Part shown: one piece after another, positions 1 through 11,501 of the stretch
Layout of the letters: every line of letters starts with the position of its first letter
Numbering within the stretch: the first letter of the stretch is position 1
Origin: Akkermansia sp.
GTDB taxonomy: Bacteria > Verrucomicrobiota > Verrucomicrobiia > Verrucomicrobiales > Akkermansiaceae
DNA length: 43,197 bases
Direction of reading: 5' to 3'
Assembly: GCA_017477935.1 (NCBI GenBank)
Contig: JAFVIC010000070.1
Coordinates: 1-43,197 of the forward strand
Program-made: the position numbers and the translations under genes
The notes under the pieces: generated by a model
What the model saw: the letters and a program-made list of their open reading frames with translations, nothing else
What the model was told of the DNA's origin: nothing
The model's database searches: none

Positions 1-1656
<1,656 letters not shown>

Positions 1657-1662
1657 TTAGAA

Positions 1663-1947
1663 TCAGTCGATGATGGCGAGGATGTCGCTCTCGTTCAGAA
1701 TGGTGTAGGTGGTGCCGTTCACGGTGACTTCGGTGCCGCCGTATTTGGTGATGAGCACTTTATCGTTAACGGCTACGTTGAAGGGGATTTCCTTGCCGTC
1801 TTTGTCGCGGCCGCCGGTGCCGAGGGCACGCACGATAGCTTCCTGCGGTTTCTCCTTGGCGCTGTCGGGCAGGAAAAGCCCGCCTGCGGTTTTGCTCTCA
1901 GCCTCCACTCGCTCTACGAGTACGCGTTGTCCGATGGGTTTGATCAT
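1663..1947 (-). CDS. groES: Co-chaperonin GroES
   Basis: This 94-residue protein is the 10-kDa lid of the GroEL chamber. The N-terminus MIKPIGQRVLVERVEAE, the mobile loop around residues 18-31 (SKTAGGLFLPDSAKEKP) and the C-terminal ESDILAIID are typical, and the length matches the family. It lies between dnaK (80 nt upstream) and groEL (36 nt downstream), all on the minus strand. No CIRCE operator and no clear promoter were seen in the 80-nt gap, which instead holds a strong hairpin. No Shine-Dalgarno site precedes the ATG (accatacaatc). Confidence 0.98.
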   Translation of the reverse strand: MIKPIGQRVLVERVEAESKTAGGLFLPDSAKEKPQEAIVRALGTGGRDKDGKEIPFNVAVNDKVLITKYGGTEVTVNGTTYTILNESDILAIID

Positions 1948-1983
1948 GATTGTATGGTGTGTATTTGGTTGAAACTGTCAGTT

Positions 1984-2013
1984 GCCTGCGCCGCGATGGT
2001 GGGCGGCGCAGGC
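1984..2013 (-). terminator. 11-bp hairpin between dnaK and groES
   Basis: A perfect 11-bp stem (gcctgcgccgc at 1984-1994 with gcggcgcaggc at 2003-2013) closes an 8-nt loop just downstream of the dnaK stop. Read on the minus strand it is not followed by a T-run, so it is not a classical intrinsic terminator. It could be a partial terminator, an mRNA processing site or a 3' stabiliser that sets the dnaK to groESL ratio. The structure is seen; the role is inferred. Confidence 0.5.
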
Positions 2014-2027
2014 GTGAGGGGGGGGGA

Positions 2028-3980
<1,953 letters not shown>

Positions 3981-4038
3981 TTAAGTGGTTTTGGGCTCAG
4001 GCGCTGAGCCCTCTGCTTACCCTCAGTGTTGCAAATGG

Positions 4039-4067
4039 TATGCCAATTCCCAATAGTGTATGTCAAA
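4039..4067 (-). promoter_or_regulatory. Possible sigma-70 promoter of dnaK
   Basis: On the minus strand a perfect TTGACA (4062-4067) is followed after 17 nt by gcatac (4039-4044), a weak -10. It would give an untranslated leader of about 80 nt. The -35 is convincing and the -10 is poor. No sigma-32 or CIRCE signature is visible. Confidence 0.35.
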
Positions 4068-4205
4068 ATGGAGAAATACTTATTTATCAATGATTTGGGA
4101 GATTGTGCCGGCTGCTCCGATGGCAAAGAAAATGCGACAATATGCCGCAGGTGGCAGAATGTCGCACTGATTACTGCGTAAAAATGCCGCAGTTGGTTGC
4201 CGCTG

Positions 4206-5096
4206 TCACTGCAGGGGCAGTTCGCAGAGGGTAAAGTGTGTGCACACGGCGCCGGGGTAGTCGAGCAGGTACTGCCCGTGGTTGATGAAGCCCATGCGCG
4301 TGTAGAATTCGCAGGCGGCGGGGTTGGTGTCGATGACGTCGAGCCGCACGCTCTTGCAGCCCAGTCGGCGGGCATAGGTGATGGCGTACTGCACCATGGC
4401 TTTGCCCACCCCCTGTCCCTGCATGCGGGGGCTGACGCCGAGGGTGTGGATAGCCATGACTTCGTGCGGCTCGCATTCGACGCGCCAGTCGGCCTGAGCG
4501 TAGCCGGGGTTACACTCGGAGTTCAGCACCATGGCGCCGGCCATGACTCCGGCTTTTTCCGCCACCCACAGCTCCCCGATGGCGGCTTTTGTTTGCAGGA
4601 ACGCATCCGTCGGGTAACCTCCGCGCTTCCACTGGGCGTGAGAGGGGGCACCGTCCATGGCATCGATGATTTCGTTGTACAGGGTGCGCAGGGCGGGCAG
4701 GTCGAGCGGGGTGGCGCGGCGGAAGGTGAGGGAATTCATGGGTGGGAGCTCAGGTTTATCTTTGAAAAGGAGGGGAATGCAGCAGAACGGAGTGGTGAAT
4801 ATACCCCAGGCGGCGGTCAGCACAAGCCAGCCGAAGACCTTACCATCGGGCTGTTCCGGGGGTGCTCCGCACATGTTCATGCTGCCTAGGGCGATGCCGG
4901 CGGGGATAATCAGCAGGCAGAGCTGCACGATGGTGGCTGCTCGGTTTTGCCTGGGAATGTGCAGCAGGATGAAGGGCATGATGAGTGCCGGCAGGTAGAT
5001 GATAACAGCCGGGCCATGCCGGAATATAGCGCAGGTAAATGCCGCCAAGGTGATGGCTGCACAGAGGTACAGGGTGGTGAGCAGGCAGCGTCTCAT
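4206..5096 (-). CDS. Small membrane domain fused to GNAT N-acetyltransferase
   Basis: The 296-residue protein has two parts. Residues 1-112 hold about four hydrophobic segments and resemble the two genes just upstream (shared pattern LLHIP...R...QL...C..P). Residues 120-296 form a GNAT acetyltransferase: MNSLTFRRATPLDLPALRTL, then the acetyl-CoA loop VSPRMQGQGVGKAMVQYA and NPAACEFYTRMGF. GNAT enzymes move the acetyl group of acetyl-CoA to an amine; the substrate here is unknown. An internal ATG at 4739 could start a free GNAT protein, but no ribosome site precedes it and the frame is open throughout, so a fusion is the simplest reading. The start overlaps the previous stop as ATGA (5093-5096), implying translational coupling. 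It is the last gene of the asd-ispA-oppF-tatC run. Confidence 0.8.
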   Translation of the reverse strand: MRRCLLTTLYLCAAITLAAFTCAIFRHGPAVIIYLPALIMPFILLHIPRQNRAATIVQLCLLIIPAGIALGSMNMCGAPPEQPDGKVFGWLVLTAAWGIFTTPFCCIPLLFKDKPELPPMNSLTFRRATPLDLPALRTLYNEIIDAMDGAPSHAQWKRGGYPTDAFLQTKAAIGELWVAEKAGVMAGAMVLNSECNPGYAQADWRVECEPHEVMAIHTLGVSPRMQGQGVGKAMVQYAITYARRLGCKSVRLDVIDTNPAACEFYTRMGFINHGQYLLDYPGAVCTHFTLCELPLQ

Positions 5097-5614
5097 ACGG
5101 TGCGGCGGAGTTTTTCGATGAAACAGATGAGCAGGTGCAGCACCGCGACCGGCAGATAGACGTAGAGCAGCCCGGTGATGTTCACAATGATAATGGCCAG
5201 CCCCATATCCATGCCCTCATAGAGCCCCCTCGGTCTGGCCCAGCACAGGCTGACAGCTGATAGGGTGATGAACAGGGGAATAATCAGGCAGAGCAGTTGC
5301 AGAAAGGAGCCGCGCTTCGTGCGCGCAGGAATGCACAGCAGGGCGAAGGGGAACAGGACCCACAGAATCATGTAGCCGATATAGCCCCACACGGGCTCGT
5401 GTAACTCAGTAAACTCTGTCGGGAAGAGGGCACCATGTATCAGTATGCCTGCCAGCGTGAGCCCGCCGCACACTGCCAGAAATCGCAGCACGAAGCGCCG
5501 CCGCGGTGCCACACAGGCAGGCGGTGGCTCGGCGGGTGCCGGGGGCTGTGGCTCAGGGTGGGGGAATGGCTGTGGGGCGGGTACGATCAGCTTGCGGGGG
5601 GCGGGTGTTTTCAT
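5093..5614 (-). CDS. Proline-rich small membrane protein, family member 2
   Basis: This 173-residue protein of unknown function has a proline-rich cytosolic-looking head (residues 3-33, PAPQPFPHPEPQPPAPAEPP) followed by about four transmembrane segments. It shares with both neighbours a segment LLCIPARTKRGSFLQLLCL followed by a cysteine and proline (CWARP), so the three genes look like tandem duplicates. It lies 12 nt behind the first family member and overlaps the GNAT fusion gene by 4 nt. No known domain is recognised. Coding status is supported by membrane-type composition, paralogy and tight operon packing. Confidence 0.7.
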   Translation of the reverse strand: MKTPAPRKLIVPAPQPFPHPEPQPPAPAEPPPACVAPRRRFVLRFLAVCGGLTLAGILIHGALFPTEFTELHEPVWGYIGYMILWVLFPFALLCIPARTKRGSFLQLLCLIIPLFITLSAVSLCWARPRGLYEGMDMGLAIIIVNITGLLYVYLPVAVLHLLICFIEKLRRTV

Positions 5615-5626
5615 GGGGCGGGGATT

Positions 5627-6052
5627 TCATTTCATGATATAGCGGTTCACCATGAAGGTGAGAATCCACAAGAGGGCGTAGATGGCGATAGCGGCCAAGG
5701 CGACATAACAGCTCGCAACTATATAGGTCAGCATGGCGAGTGGCGTAACCGGCTGAGCGCAGAGCAGGCATGAGCTCACGACCGTAAGCAGCATCAATAC
5801 AGCCCCAATCAGCTGAAGTATGCTGCCTGCGCGGCTGTGCACCGGTATGAGCAGCACCAGGAAGGGGAGCGGCAGTAGCAGCGCGGATTCCGCCATGGCG
5901 AGGCCGGCGTTTGCCCCGGTACATTGTGCCCCGAAGCGATACCAGGCAACGGCGTAGCTCGCACCCGTCAGCAGGGCACAGGCACCCGTGAGCCACAGCA
6001 CCATACGGCGGCGAAGGCGAATGGATGATGAGGTGTCAGCGGTTGTGGGCAT
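5627..6052 (-). CDS. Small four-TM membrane protein, family member 1
   Basis: The start at 6052 gives 141 residues (MPTTADTSSSIRLRRRMVLW). The reading frame is open further upstream inside tatC, but 6052 is chosen because its ATG overlaps the tatC stop by one base (TGATG), a coupling arrangement that recurs in this window. It has about four hydrophobic segments and the family segment FLVLLIPVHSRAGSILQL followed by CAQP. It appears to be the first of three tandem paralogues behind tatC. Function is unknown; a location in the inner membrane is inferred. Confidence 0.7.
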   Translation of the reverse strand: MPTTADTSSSIRLRRRMVLWLTGACALLTGASYAVAWYRFGAQCTGANAGLAMAESALLLPLPFLVLLIPVHSRAGSILQLIGAVLMLLTVVSSCLLCAQPVTPLAMLTYIVASCYVALAAIAIYALLWILTFMVNRYIMK

Positions 6053-7137
6053 CAGGGTAAGTGTTTGCGTTGTTCCAAGCGGGCGAAAATGATACAGAGC
6101 TCGTAGAGGGCATACATGGGCAGAGCCATGATGAACATGGTGGCGGGGTCCGGAGCCGGGGCCAGAAAAAGTGCCGCCGCAAAACACGCAATGAGCGCAT
6201 AGCCTCGCGTAACTTTCATGCGCTCATAGTTCAGTATACCCAGCTTGATGAGTGGCACCACGATGACCGGTAGCTCGAATACCGCACCGAATACAAAGAT
6301 GAGCCTGGCCGCAAACGTGAGGTAGTAGCCGATACGCCAGTCGTTCTCAATGCCCATGCCCAGCGAATAGTCATAGAAAAAGCTCAGCACGCGCGGTAAT
6401 ACCGCAAAGTAGGCAAAGGCGCTCCCGACCAGAAACAGGGCGACACCGTAGCCTACACATTTGAAAATCAGGCGTTTCTCGTGCTCCAACAGGCCGGGTA
6501 CGATGAATTGCAGCAGAAAATACATCTGCAGCGGAAAGGAGAGAATGAGCCCGCAGAAAAAGGACAGCTGCAGCGAGAGCATGAATGCCTCGCCGGGGCG
6601 GAAGGCTCCCATGAGCTTGAGTGCGGCGCGGCCTTGCCCTTCTTTCAGCTCCGCACCGGCGGCATACAGGGCAAGGGCAAGCTCGCGCTGTGCGTCATCG
6701 GCCGCGCTGCTGTTGAGGTAGCCGGCTTGTTGCTCAGCAGGGAGCAGGGCAGCGGCATGCAGCAAGGGCACGATGTCGGCCAGTTGCCGCACCTCAGGGG
6801 TGAAGTGTTGCTCCAGGGGAGCGCGTGCGCCGGGCGACAGGTCGGGGCGCAGGGCTGCCAGGCTCTTGGCGGCTACCCAGTCGGCGGCGGATACACCATC
6901 GGGCAGGTGGCGGCGCTCGTGCTCCACCCACACGCTCTCAACGGGCTGGCGCAGCACGCTCATGACTGTACCCGAAAACCCGAAACAGAGCACCATGGCA
7001 GCCAGCAGGGTGAGCGCCATGCGGATGATAGTGCTGCGCAGAGCCTCCAGATGGTCGATGATGCCCATCTCGGCGGCCGCGTCGTCGTGGCCCTGCCAGC
7101 GTTCGCGTACGCGGAATATCTGCCGCAGCCAGAACAT
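6052..7137 (-). CDS. tatC: Twin-arginine translocase TatC with periplasmic insertion
   Basis: TatC is the inner-membrane receptor that binds twin-arginine signal peptides and exports folded proteins with TatA/TatB. Family marks are IIDHLEALRSTIIRMA (residues 26-41), FRPGEAFMLSLQLSFFCG (179-196), FGAVFELPVIVVPLIKLG and APAPDPATMFIMALPMYALY near the C-terminus. At 361 residues it is about 100 longer than the E. coli protein. The extra length is a roughly 90-residue Ala/Leu/Glu-rich, helix-prone insertion in the first periplasmic loop (about residues 75-170), between TM1 and the FRPGEAF segment. No tatA or tatB lies in the window. It follows the oppF-like gene by 9 nt and is coupled to the next membrane protein by TGATG. 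Confidence 0.95.
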   Translation of the reverse strand: MFWLRQIFRVRERWQGHDDAAAEMGIIDHLEALRSTIIRMALTLLAAMVLCFGFSGTVMSVLRQPVESVWVEHERRHLPDGVSAADWVAAKSLAALRPDLSPGARAPLEQHFTPEVRQLADIVPLLHAAALLPAEQQAGYLNSSAADDAQRELALALYAAGAELKEGQGRAALKLMGAFRPGEAFMLSLQLSFFCGLILSFPLQMYFLLQFIVPGLLEHEKRLIFKCVGYGVALFLVGSAFAYFAVLPRVLSFFYDYSLGMGIENDWRIGYYLTFAARLIFVFGAVFELPVIVVPLIKLGILNYERMKVTRGYALIACFAAALFLAPAPDPATMFIMALPMYALYELCIIFARLEQRKHLP

Positions 7138-7146
7138 AAGGGTGCT

Positions 7147-8172
7147 TTACTGGTAGATATCGATGCCCAGGCGAGCCAGGTCGCCGAGAGAAATGGCGCA
7201 GGGATCAGGGGCTACCCAGTGACCGGGTTCGATTTCCACCGGGGTGAGATCCAGGCCGTAAGTGGCTTCGAGGTAAGGGTGATTGATACGGCGGCCGAAG
7301 GCGCTGCCGGGGGGCGGGTCGATGGGTGAGGGCACATCACCGGGCAGCACGGCTGACTGGTTGATGTGGGTGGGGTCGGGCATGGGGATGGCTGAGATGA
7401 GGGCGCGAGTGTAGGCGTGCCTCGGGTCGTGGTAGATGAGGTCGCTCTCGCCCATCTCAACTATCTTGCCCAGGTACATCACGGCCACGCGGTCGGCCAT
7501 GTGGCGCACAACGGATAAATCGTGCGAGATGAACAGGTAGGCCAGGCCCAGTTCCTTCTGCAAATCCAGCAGCAGATTAAGCACCTGTGATTGTACGGAA
7601 ACATCAAGCGCGCTCACCGGTTCATCGAGCACGAGCAGTTTGGGGCTCTGGGCCAGCGCGCGGGCAATGCCGATGCGCTGCCGCTGACCGCCGGAAAATT
7701 CGTGCGGGAATTTATCTGCCGCCGTGCGGGGAAGCCCCACGAGGTCCAGCAGGGTGTACACACGGTCGCGGCGGAACTGGCGGCTGCCGGTGCCTTGCAC
7801 ATCCAGTGGCTCGGAGAGGATGTGGCGCACATTCATGCGCGGGTCGAGCGAGGCCGCGGGGTCCTGAAAAACCATCTGCACGCACTGGCGCATTTGCCCC
7901 AGGCGCCACTGAGAGCGGTGGGTGACATCGCGCCCCTGCAGGCGAATGCAGCCGCCGGTCGGTTCGAGAAGGCGCACGATACAGCGGCCGATGGTGCTCT
8001 TGCCGCAGCCGCTCTCGCCTACCAGCCCAAGGGTTTCGCCCGGGGCTATGGTGAAGCTGACTTCATCCACCGCCTTGACCACACTCTTTTTGCGGCTCAG
8101 CAGACCACCCTGCACGGGAAAGTGCATGCTGAGTTTGTAGACTTCGAGTATGTTCTGTGTGTCGGCGGCCAT
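7147..8172 (-). CDS. Oligopeptide-type ABC transporter ATPase (OppF/DppF-like)
   Basis: This 341-residue ATPase powers import of peptides or related solutes. It shows Walker [10 protein letters not shown], the Q-loop in [16 protein letters not shown], signature [15 protein letters not shown], Walker [13 protein letters not shown] and the H-loop FISHDLSV. The C-terminal extension normally has a cysteine motif (family form roughly GCxFxxRCP); here it reads [11 protein letters not shown], so those cysteines are missing. The partner ATPase (OppD type), the two permeases and a binding protein are not adjacent; a family-5 binding protein occurs elsewhere at 25357-27150. It sits between ispA and tatC in a close-packed minus-strand run, so transcription with them is likely. 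The subfamily is reliable; the substrate is not known. Confidence 0.92.
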   Translation of the reverse strand: MAADTQNILEVYKLSMHFPVQGGLLSRKKSVVKAVDEVSFTIAPGETLGLVGESGCGKSTIGRCIVRLLEPTGGCIRLQGRDVTHRSQWRLGQMRQCVQMVFQDPAASLDPRMNVRHILSEPLDVQGTGSRQFRRDRVYTLLDLVGLPRTAADKFPHEFSGGQRQRIGIARALAQSPKLLVLDEPVSALDVSVQSQVLNLLLDLQKELGLAYLFISHDLSVVRHMADRVAVMYLGKIVEMGESDLIYHDPRHAYTRALISAIPMPDPTHINQSAVLPGDVPSPIDPPPGSAFGRRINHPYLEATYGLDLTPVEIEPGHWVAPDPCAISLGDLARLGIDIYQ

Positions 8173-8186
8173 GGATGGGCTGCGGT

Positions 8187-9071
8187 TTAATAATCGCGGT
8201 TGAGCAGGTAGTCGCTGATGGCCAGCAGAGCGGCACGGCGCTCGGGCGGGAATACATCCAGCGCGGCGCGGCCTTCCTCCGTCAGGGCGCGGGCCTCAGC
8301 GCGGGCTGCCTCCATTCCCACCAGCGCGGGGTAGGTGGCTTTCGCCACGGCGGCATCTTTGCCAATGCTCTTGCCCAGCACCTCGGGCGTGGAGGTGATG
8401 TCGAGGATGTCGTCAATAATCTGGAAGGCCAGCCCCAGACAGCGGCCGTAGGTGCTGAGGGCGGCAAGTTGCTCATCCGTAGCGCCGGCTGCCATGGCTC
8501 CCAGGCGGATAGAGGCCAGAATAAGGGCTGTGGTCTTGCCATTGTGAATGGCGCGCAGTTCCTCCACGCTCAGGCTGCGGCCCTCGCCTTCCAGGTCAAG
8601 CACCTGCCCGCCGACCAGCGTGCGGCTGCCGGTCTGGTACGCCAGCTCGGCCACGTAATCACGCACGTTGTAGCGCTCGTTGGCCGGCACCTGAGCCAGC
8701 ATGGCGAAGGATTCCGTCAGCAGGGCATCGCCTGCGAGTATGGCCACCCCCTCACCGAATACCTTGTGGTTGGTGGGGCGGCCGCGGCGCAGGTCATCGT
8801 TGTCCATGCTGGGTAGGTCATCGTGAATCAGCGTGTAGGTGTGCAGCACTTCGACCGCGCAGGCGGCATTCAGCGCGGGGGTCGCATCCCCGCACACCGC
8901 GCGGGCGGACTCCAGGCAGAGCAGGGGGCGTATGCGCTTGCCGCCGGCAAACACGCTGTAGCGCATGGCCTTGTGCAGTGTGGCGGGGGCAAGGTCTTCG
9001 CCGGGCAGTAGCTCGTTGAGTCGACCCTCGGTCAGCTTTACACCGTTGGCAATGAGTTCTTTGATGTCCAT
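8187..9071 (-). CDS. ispA: Short-chain polyprenyl diphosphate synthase (IspA-like)
   Basis: This 294-residue prenyltransferase condenses isopentenyl diphosphate with allylic diphosphates, making farnesyl or geranylgeranyl diphosphate for quinones and undecaprenyl phosphate. Both aspartate-rich motifs are present: DDLPSMDNDDLRRGRPTNH (first) and FQIIDDILDITSTPEVLGK (second). LCLESARAVCGD and GGKRIRPLL are also typical. Chain-length specificity cannot be settled by eye; the length and DDxxxxD form fit the bacterial FPP/GGPP type. It lies 18 nt behind asd and 14 nt ahead of the oppF-like gene. Confidence 0.93.
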   Translation of the reverse strand: MDIKELIANGVKLTEGRLNELLPGEDLAPATLHKAMRYSVFAGGKRIRPLLCLESARAVCGDATPALNAACAVEVLHTYTLIHDDLPSMDNDDLRRGRPTNHKVFGEGVAILAGDALLTESFAMLAQVPANERYNVRDYVAELAYQTGSRTLVGGQVLDLEGEGRSLSVEELRAIHNGKTTALILASIRLGAMAAGATDEQLAALSTYGRCLGLAFQIIDDILDITSTPEVLGKSIGKDAAVAKATYPALVGMEAARAEARALTEEGRAALDVFPPERRAALLAISDYLLNRDY

Positions 9072-9089
9072 GACTGGGGAAAGGTCTGT

Positions 9090-10103
9090 TTACTTACCCT
9101 TGACAAGCAGCTCGGCAATCTGCACGGCATTCAGCGCGGCACCCTTGCGCACCTGGTCGCCAACTACCCACAGGTTCAGGGCGTTGTCGATAGCCAGGTC
9201 TTTGCGAATGCGGCCAACGTAGCAGGTGTCGCCGTTAGTGGAATCGAGCGGGGTGGGCCACACGCCGGCGGCGGGGTCATCCATCAGAGCCACGCCGGGC
9301 TTGCCGTCATAGCAGGCGCGGGCACCCTCGACATCCACCGGCTGTTCAAACTGAGCCACGCAGGAGATGGAGTGGCTGCGGTACACCGGCACGCGCACAC
9401 AGGTGCAGGTGACTTTCAGCTCGGGCAGGTTCATGATTTTGCGGCCTTCGTTGAGCATCTTGAGCTCTTCTTTGGTGTAGCCTGTGTCGGTGAACTTGTC
9501 AATCTGCGGCAGCACGTTGAAGGCAATCTGGCGCGGGTAGGTAGAGATTTCCACCGGGTGACCGTTGGAGATGGCGCGCACCTGGTTCTCAAGCTCGGTA
9601 ATACCGTGCTGACCGCTGCCGCTCACGGCCTGATAGCTGCTGGCGATGATGGTCTTGAGCCCGTACTTGAGGTGCAGGGGGAAGAGAGCCATCAGCGTGA
9701 TGATGGTGGTGCAGTTCGGGTTGGCAATGATGTTGCGCGGGTGGTTGAAGGCGGCCTCCGGGTTGATTTCAGGCACCACGAGGGGGACGTCGGCATCTTG
9801 TCGGAAGGCGGAGGAGTTGTCCACCACCACACAACCGGCGGCACCGGCGATGGGGGCGTACTCGCGCGAGATGTCGCCACCGGCTGCGAAGAGCGCCAGG
9901 TCAACATCGGCAAAGGAATCTTTCGTGAGCTCTTCAACAGTGAGCATTTCACCACGGAAGGCTACCTGTTTACCGGCAGAACGTTTCGAGGCCAGAAGTT
10001 TGAGTGAGGCCAGGGGGAAGTTGCGGCTCTCAAGGCAGGAAAGAAGCTCAACGCCCACCGCACCGGTGGCGCCGACGATTGCGACTCGGGGATTTGTCAT
10101 CAT
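9090..10103 (-). CDS. asd: Aspartate-semialdehyde dehydrogenase
   Basis: The 337-residue enzyme reduces beta-aspartyl phosphate to aspartate semialdehyde with NADPH, the branch point to lysine/diaminopimelate, threonine and methionine. Evidence includes the NADP loop VAIVGATGAVGVELL, the catalytic cysteine in IIANPNCTTIITL, and the segment SSYQAVSGSGQHGITEL. Two ATGs in tandem (10103 and 10100) could serve as start. Neither has its own ribosome site, but a 14-codon upstream ORF with AGGAG ends exactly over the first ATG (ATGA overlap), favouring 10103 and coupled translation. It heads the asd-ispA-oppF-tatC run and has its own promoter. Confidence 0.96.
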   Translation of the reverse strand: MMTNPRVAIVGATGAVGVELLSCLESRNFPLASLKLLASKRSAGKQVAFRGEMLTVEELTKDSFADVDLALFAAGGDISREYAPIAGAAGCVVVDNSSAFRQDADVPLVVPEINPEAAFNHPRNIIANPNCTTIITLMALFPLHLKYGLKTIIASSYQAVSGSGQHGITELENQVRAISNGHPVEISTYPRQIAFNVLPQIDKFTDTGYTKEELKMLNEGRKIMNLPELKVTCTCVRVPVYRSHSISCVAQFEQPVDVEGARACYDGKPGVALMDDPAAGVWPTPLDSTNGDTCYVGRIRKDLAIDNALNLWVVGDQVRKGAALNAVQIAELLVKGK

Positions 10104-10144
10104 GTGTCGATTTCTGGGTTCTGTGTTCTGCGGTGCGCTCCCAT
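10100..10144 (-). CDS. 14-codon upstream ORF overlapping asd start
   Basis: On the minus strand the asd leader carries AGGAG, a 6-nt spacer, then ATG at 10144 and the peptide MGAHRRTQNPEIDT. Its TGA stop overlaps the first asd ATG as ATGA. This is the clearest Shine-Dalgarno noted in the window. It may serve to load ribosomes that re-initiate at asd, or act as a leader peptide sensing charging of some amino acid (two Arg, one His, two Thr). No run of Lys, Met or Thr codons, as expected for classic attenuation, is present. The sequence is certain; translation and role are inferred. Confidence 0.45.
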   Translation of the reverse strand: MGAHRRTQNPEIDT

Positions 10145-10168
10145 TATTTCTCCTGGTGCGCCCGCGAT

Positions 10169-10196
10169 ATTATAGCGCATTTACCATGAATGGCAA
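10169..10196 (-). promoter_or_regulatory. Promoter of asd operon
   Basis: On the minus strand TTGCCA (10191-10196) and TATAAT (10169-10174) are 16 nt apart. Transcription would start near 10162, leaving a leader of about 60 nt that contains the small upstream ORF. Confidence 0.6.
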
Positions 10197-10251
10197 GCCA
10201 AAATCGCTCGCGATAAGCAGGCAAGTGCTGTTTTTTAGGTAATAAAAGCGC

Positions 10252-10280
10252 TTGCGTGCCCGGCAAATGAGTGGTAGAAT
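10252..10280 (+). promoter_or_regulatory. Promoter of AEC permease gene
   Basis: TTGCGT (10252-10257), 17 nt, TAGAAT (10275-10280). Only 12 nt separate the -10 from the ATG at 10293, so the transcript would have a leader of about 6 nt and no ribosome site. Confidence 0.55.
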
Positions 10281-10292
10281 ATCACCCGCGCT

Positions 10293-11279
10293 ATGTTACA
10301 GCTGATTGTCAATTCATTTCTGTCGACTATTCCGGTATTCGTCTTTTTTGCCGTCGGGTTCTGGTTGCGCCATAAGAAGGTGATTGAGCCTCAGCACGAT
10401 GCTGTGATAACCCGACTTGCCATGGATGTCGGCTACCCCTGCCTGATATTCTACAATATCATGAGGTATATGGTGACGGAGGCTGACCCGCGTATCACTA
10501 CTTTCGCGTTTTCCGGGCAGGCCATCGCCTGCGGATTTCTTGAAATGGCCGTTGGCGTGACTGTGGCCTGGCTGGTGGCTCGCATGCTGCGGCTGCGTAT
10601 CGGTACCGGGTTGCGCACCTTCACCCTGACAGCAGGTGTGCAGAATTACGCCTTCTTCGTCATCCCCATCGTGCACATGCTTTTCAGTGGTGCAGGCGAC
10701 CCCTCGATGGGGGTGCTGTTCATACACAACATGGGCTGCGAGTTGTTTGTGTGGAGCGTGGGGGTTATTCTGATGTGCGGCGGCTTGGGCAACCTGAGTT
10801 TTGCCACTCTGTTTCGCGGGCCGCTGCTGGCAGTGTGTTTCTCCCTGTTGCTGGCCTGGAGTGGCCTGGGGCAGTATGTCGCCCTGCCGCCGGTGATGAA
10901 GACGACCGAGATGCTCGGTTCCATTGCCACGCCCATCTGCCTGATTATCTTCGGCTGCTCCATGTACGACCTGACCCGCAATTTCACCTGGCAGCCCCGC
11001 ATGCTGGCCGCAGGTCTGGTGGCCCGCCTGGTGATTGCGCCCGCGGTGATTCTGCTGGTGGCCTGGGCGCTGCCGGTTGACCCGCTTATCAAGCGTATCA
11101 TGGTTATTGAGAGCGCCATTCCCAGTGCTGTCATTCCCGTTATCATCGCCAAGCGTTTTGGTGGGCGCCCCGAGGTCGGTACGCAGATTCTGCTTGCCAC
11201 AACTGTTTGCTCGTTCGTTACTTTGCCCATTTGGCTCACTATCGGCGGTACCTGGGTCGTCAGCCTTCTCCCGGACTGA
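10293..11279 (+). CDS. AEC (auxin efflux carrier) family permease
   Basis: The 328-residue protein has about ten hydrophobic segments and the fold signature of the AEC family: an N-terminal LIVNSFLSTIPVFVFFAVGF, the paired-half arrangement, and the C-terminal IMVIESAIPSAVIPVIIAKR that matches the usual 'ampa' segment before the last helices. Bacterial AEC proteins move small organic anions such as malate or malonate; the substrate here cannot be read. It is transcribed away from asd and stands alone, followed by tRNA-Cys with its own promoter. Its promoter places the transcription start only a few bases before the ATG. Confidence 0.82.
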   Translation: MLQLIVNSFLSTIPVFVFFAVGFWLRHKKVIEPQHDAVITRLAMDVGYPCLIFYNIMRYMVTEADPRITTFAFSGQAIACGFLEMAVGVTVAWLVARMLRLRIGTGLRTFTLTAGVQNYAFFVIPIVHMLFSGAGDPSMGVLFIHNMGCELFVWSVGVILMCGGLGNLSFATLFRGPLLAVCFSLLLAWSGLGQYVALPPVMKTTEMLGSIATPICLIIFGCSMYDLTRNFTWQPRMLAAGLVARLVIAPAVILLVAWALPVDPLIKRIMVIESAIPSAVIPVIIAKRFGGRPEVGTQILLATTVCSFVTLPIWLTIGGTWVVSLLPD

Positions 11280-11326
11280 TTTGCTCTCCGTTTCATAAAA
11301 AAATAAAGAAAAATGAAATTATATGC

Positions 11327-11355
11327 TTGACTTTAGCTGCGGTTGCTGCTAGAAT
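11327..11355 (+). promoter_or_regulatory. Promoter of tRNA-Cys
   Basis: TTGACT (11327-11332), 17 nt, TAGAAT (11350-11355). It is placed 20 nt before the mature tRNA 5' end. Confidence 0.65.
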
Positions 11356-11374
11356 CTCCCCGCAACCAAGCGAT

Positions 11375-11448
11375 GGCGGGATAGCCAAGTGGCCTAAGGC
11401 ATCGGTTTGCAAAACCGACATTCGTGGGTTCAAATCCCACTCCCGCCT
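11375..11448 (+). tRNA. tRNA-Cys (GCA)
   Basis: A 74-nt cloverleaf can be folded by eye. The acceptor GGCGGGA pairs with TCCCGCC, and the D-arm region is GCCAAGTGGCCTAAGGC. The anticodon stem TCGGT/ACCGA has loop TTGCAAA (anticodon GCA), and the T-arm is GTGGG-TTCAAAT-CCCAC. The discriminator base is T, as expected for cysteine. The CCA end is not encoded. A promoter lies upstream and an intrinsic terminator begins 18 nt downstream. Confidence 0.95.
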
Positions 11449-11466
11449 CTCGAGAGCAAACAAAAA

Positions 11467-11497
11467 CGGTAAAGGTTCATTCCTTTACCGATTTTTT
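11467..11497 (+). terminator. Intrinsic terminator of tRNA-Cys
   Basis: A 9-bp stem (cggtaaagg / cctttaccg) with loop ttcatt is followed by attttttg. A group II intron remnant starts only about 5 nt after this T-run. Confidence 0.88.
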
Positions 11498-11501
11498 GTT
11501 G

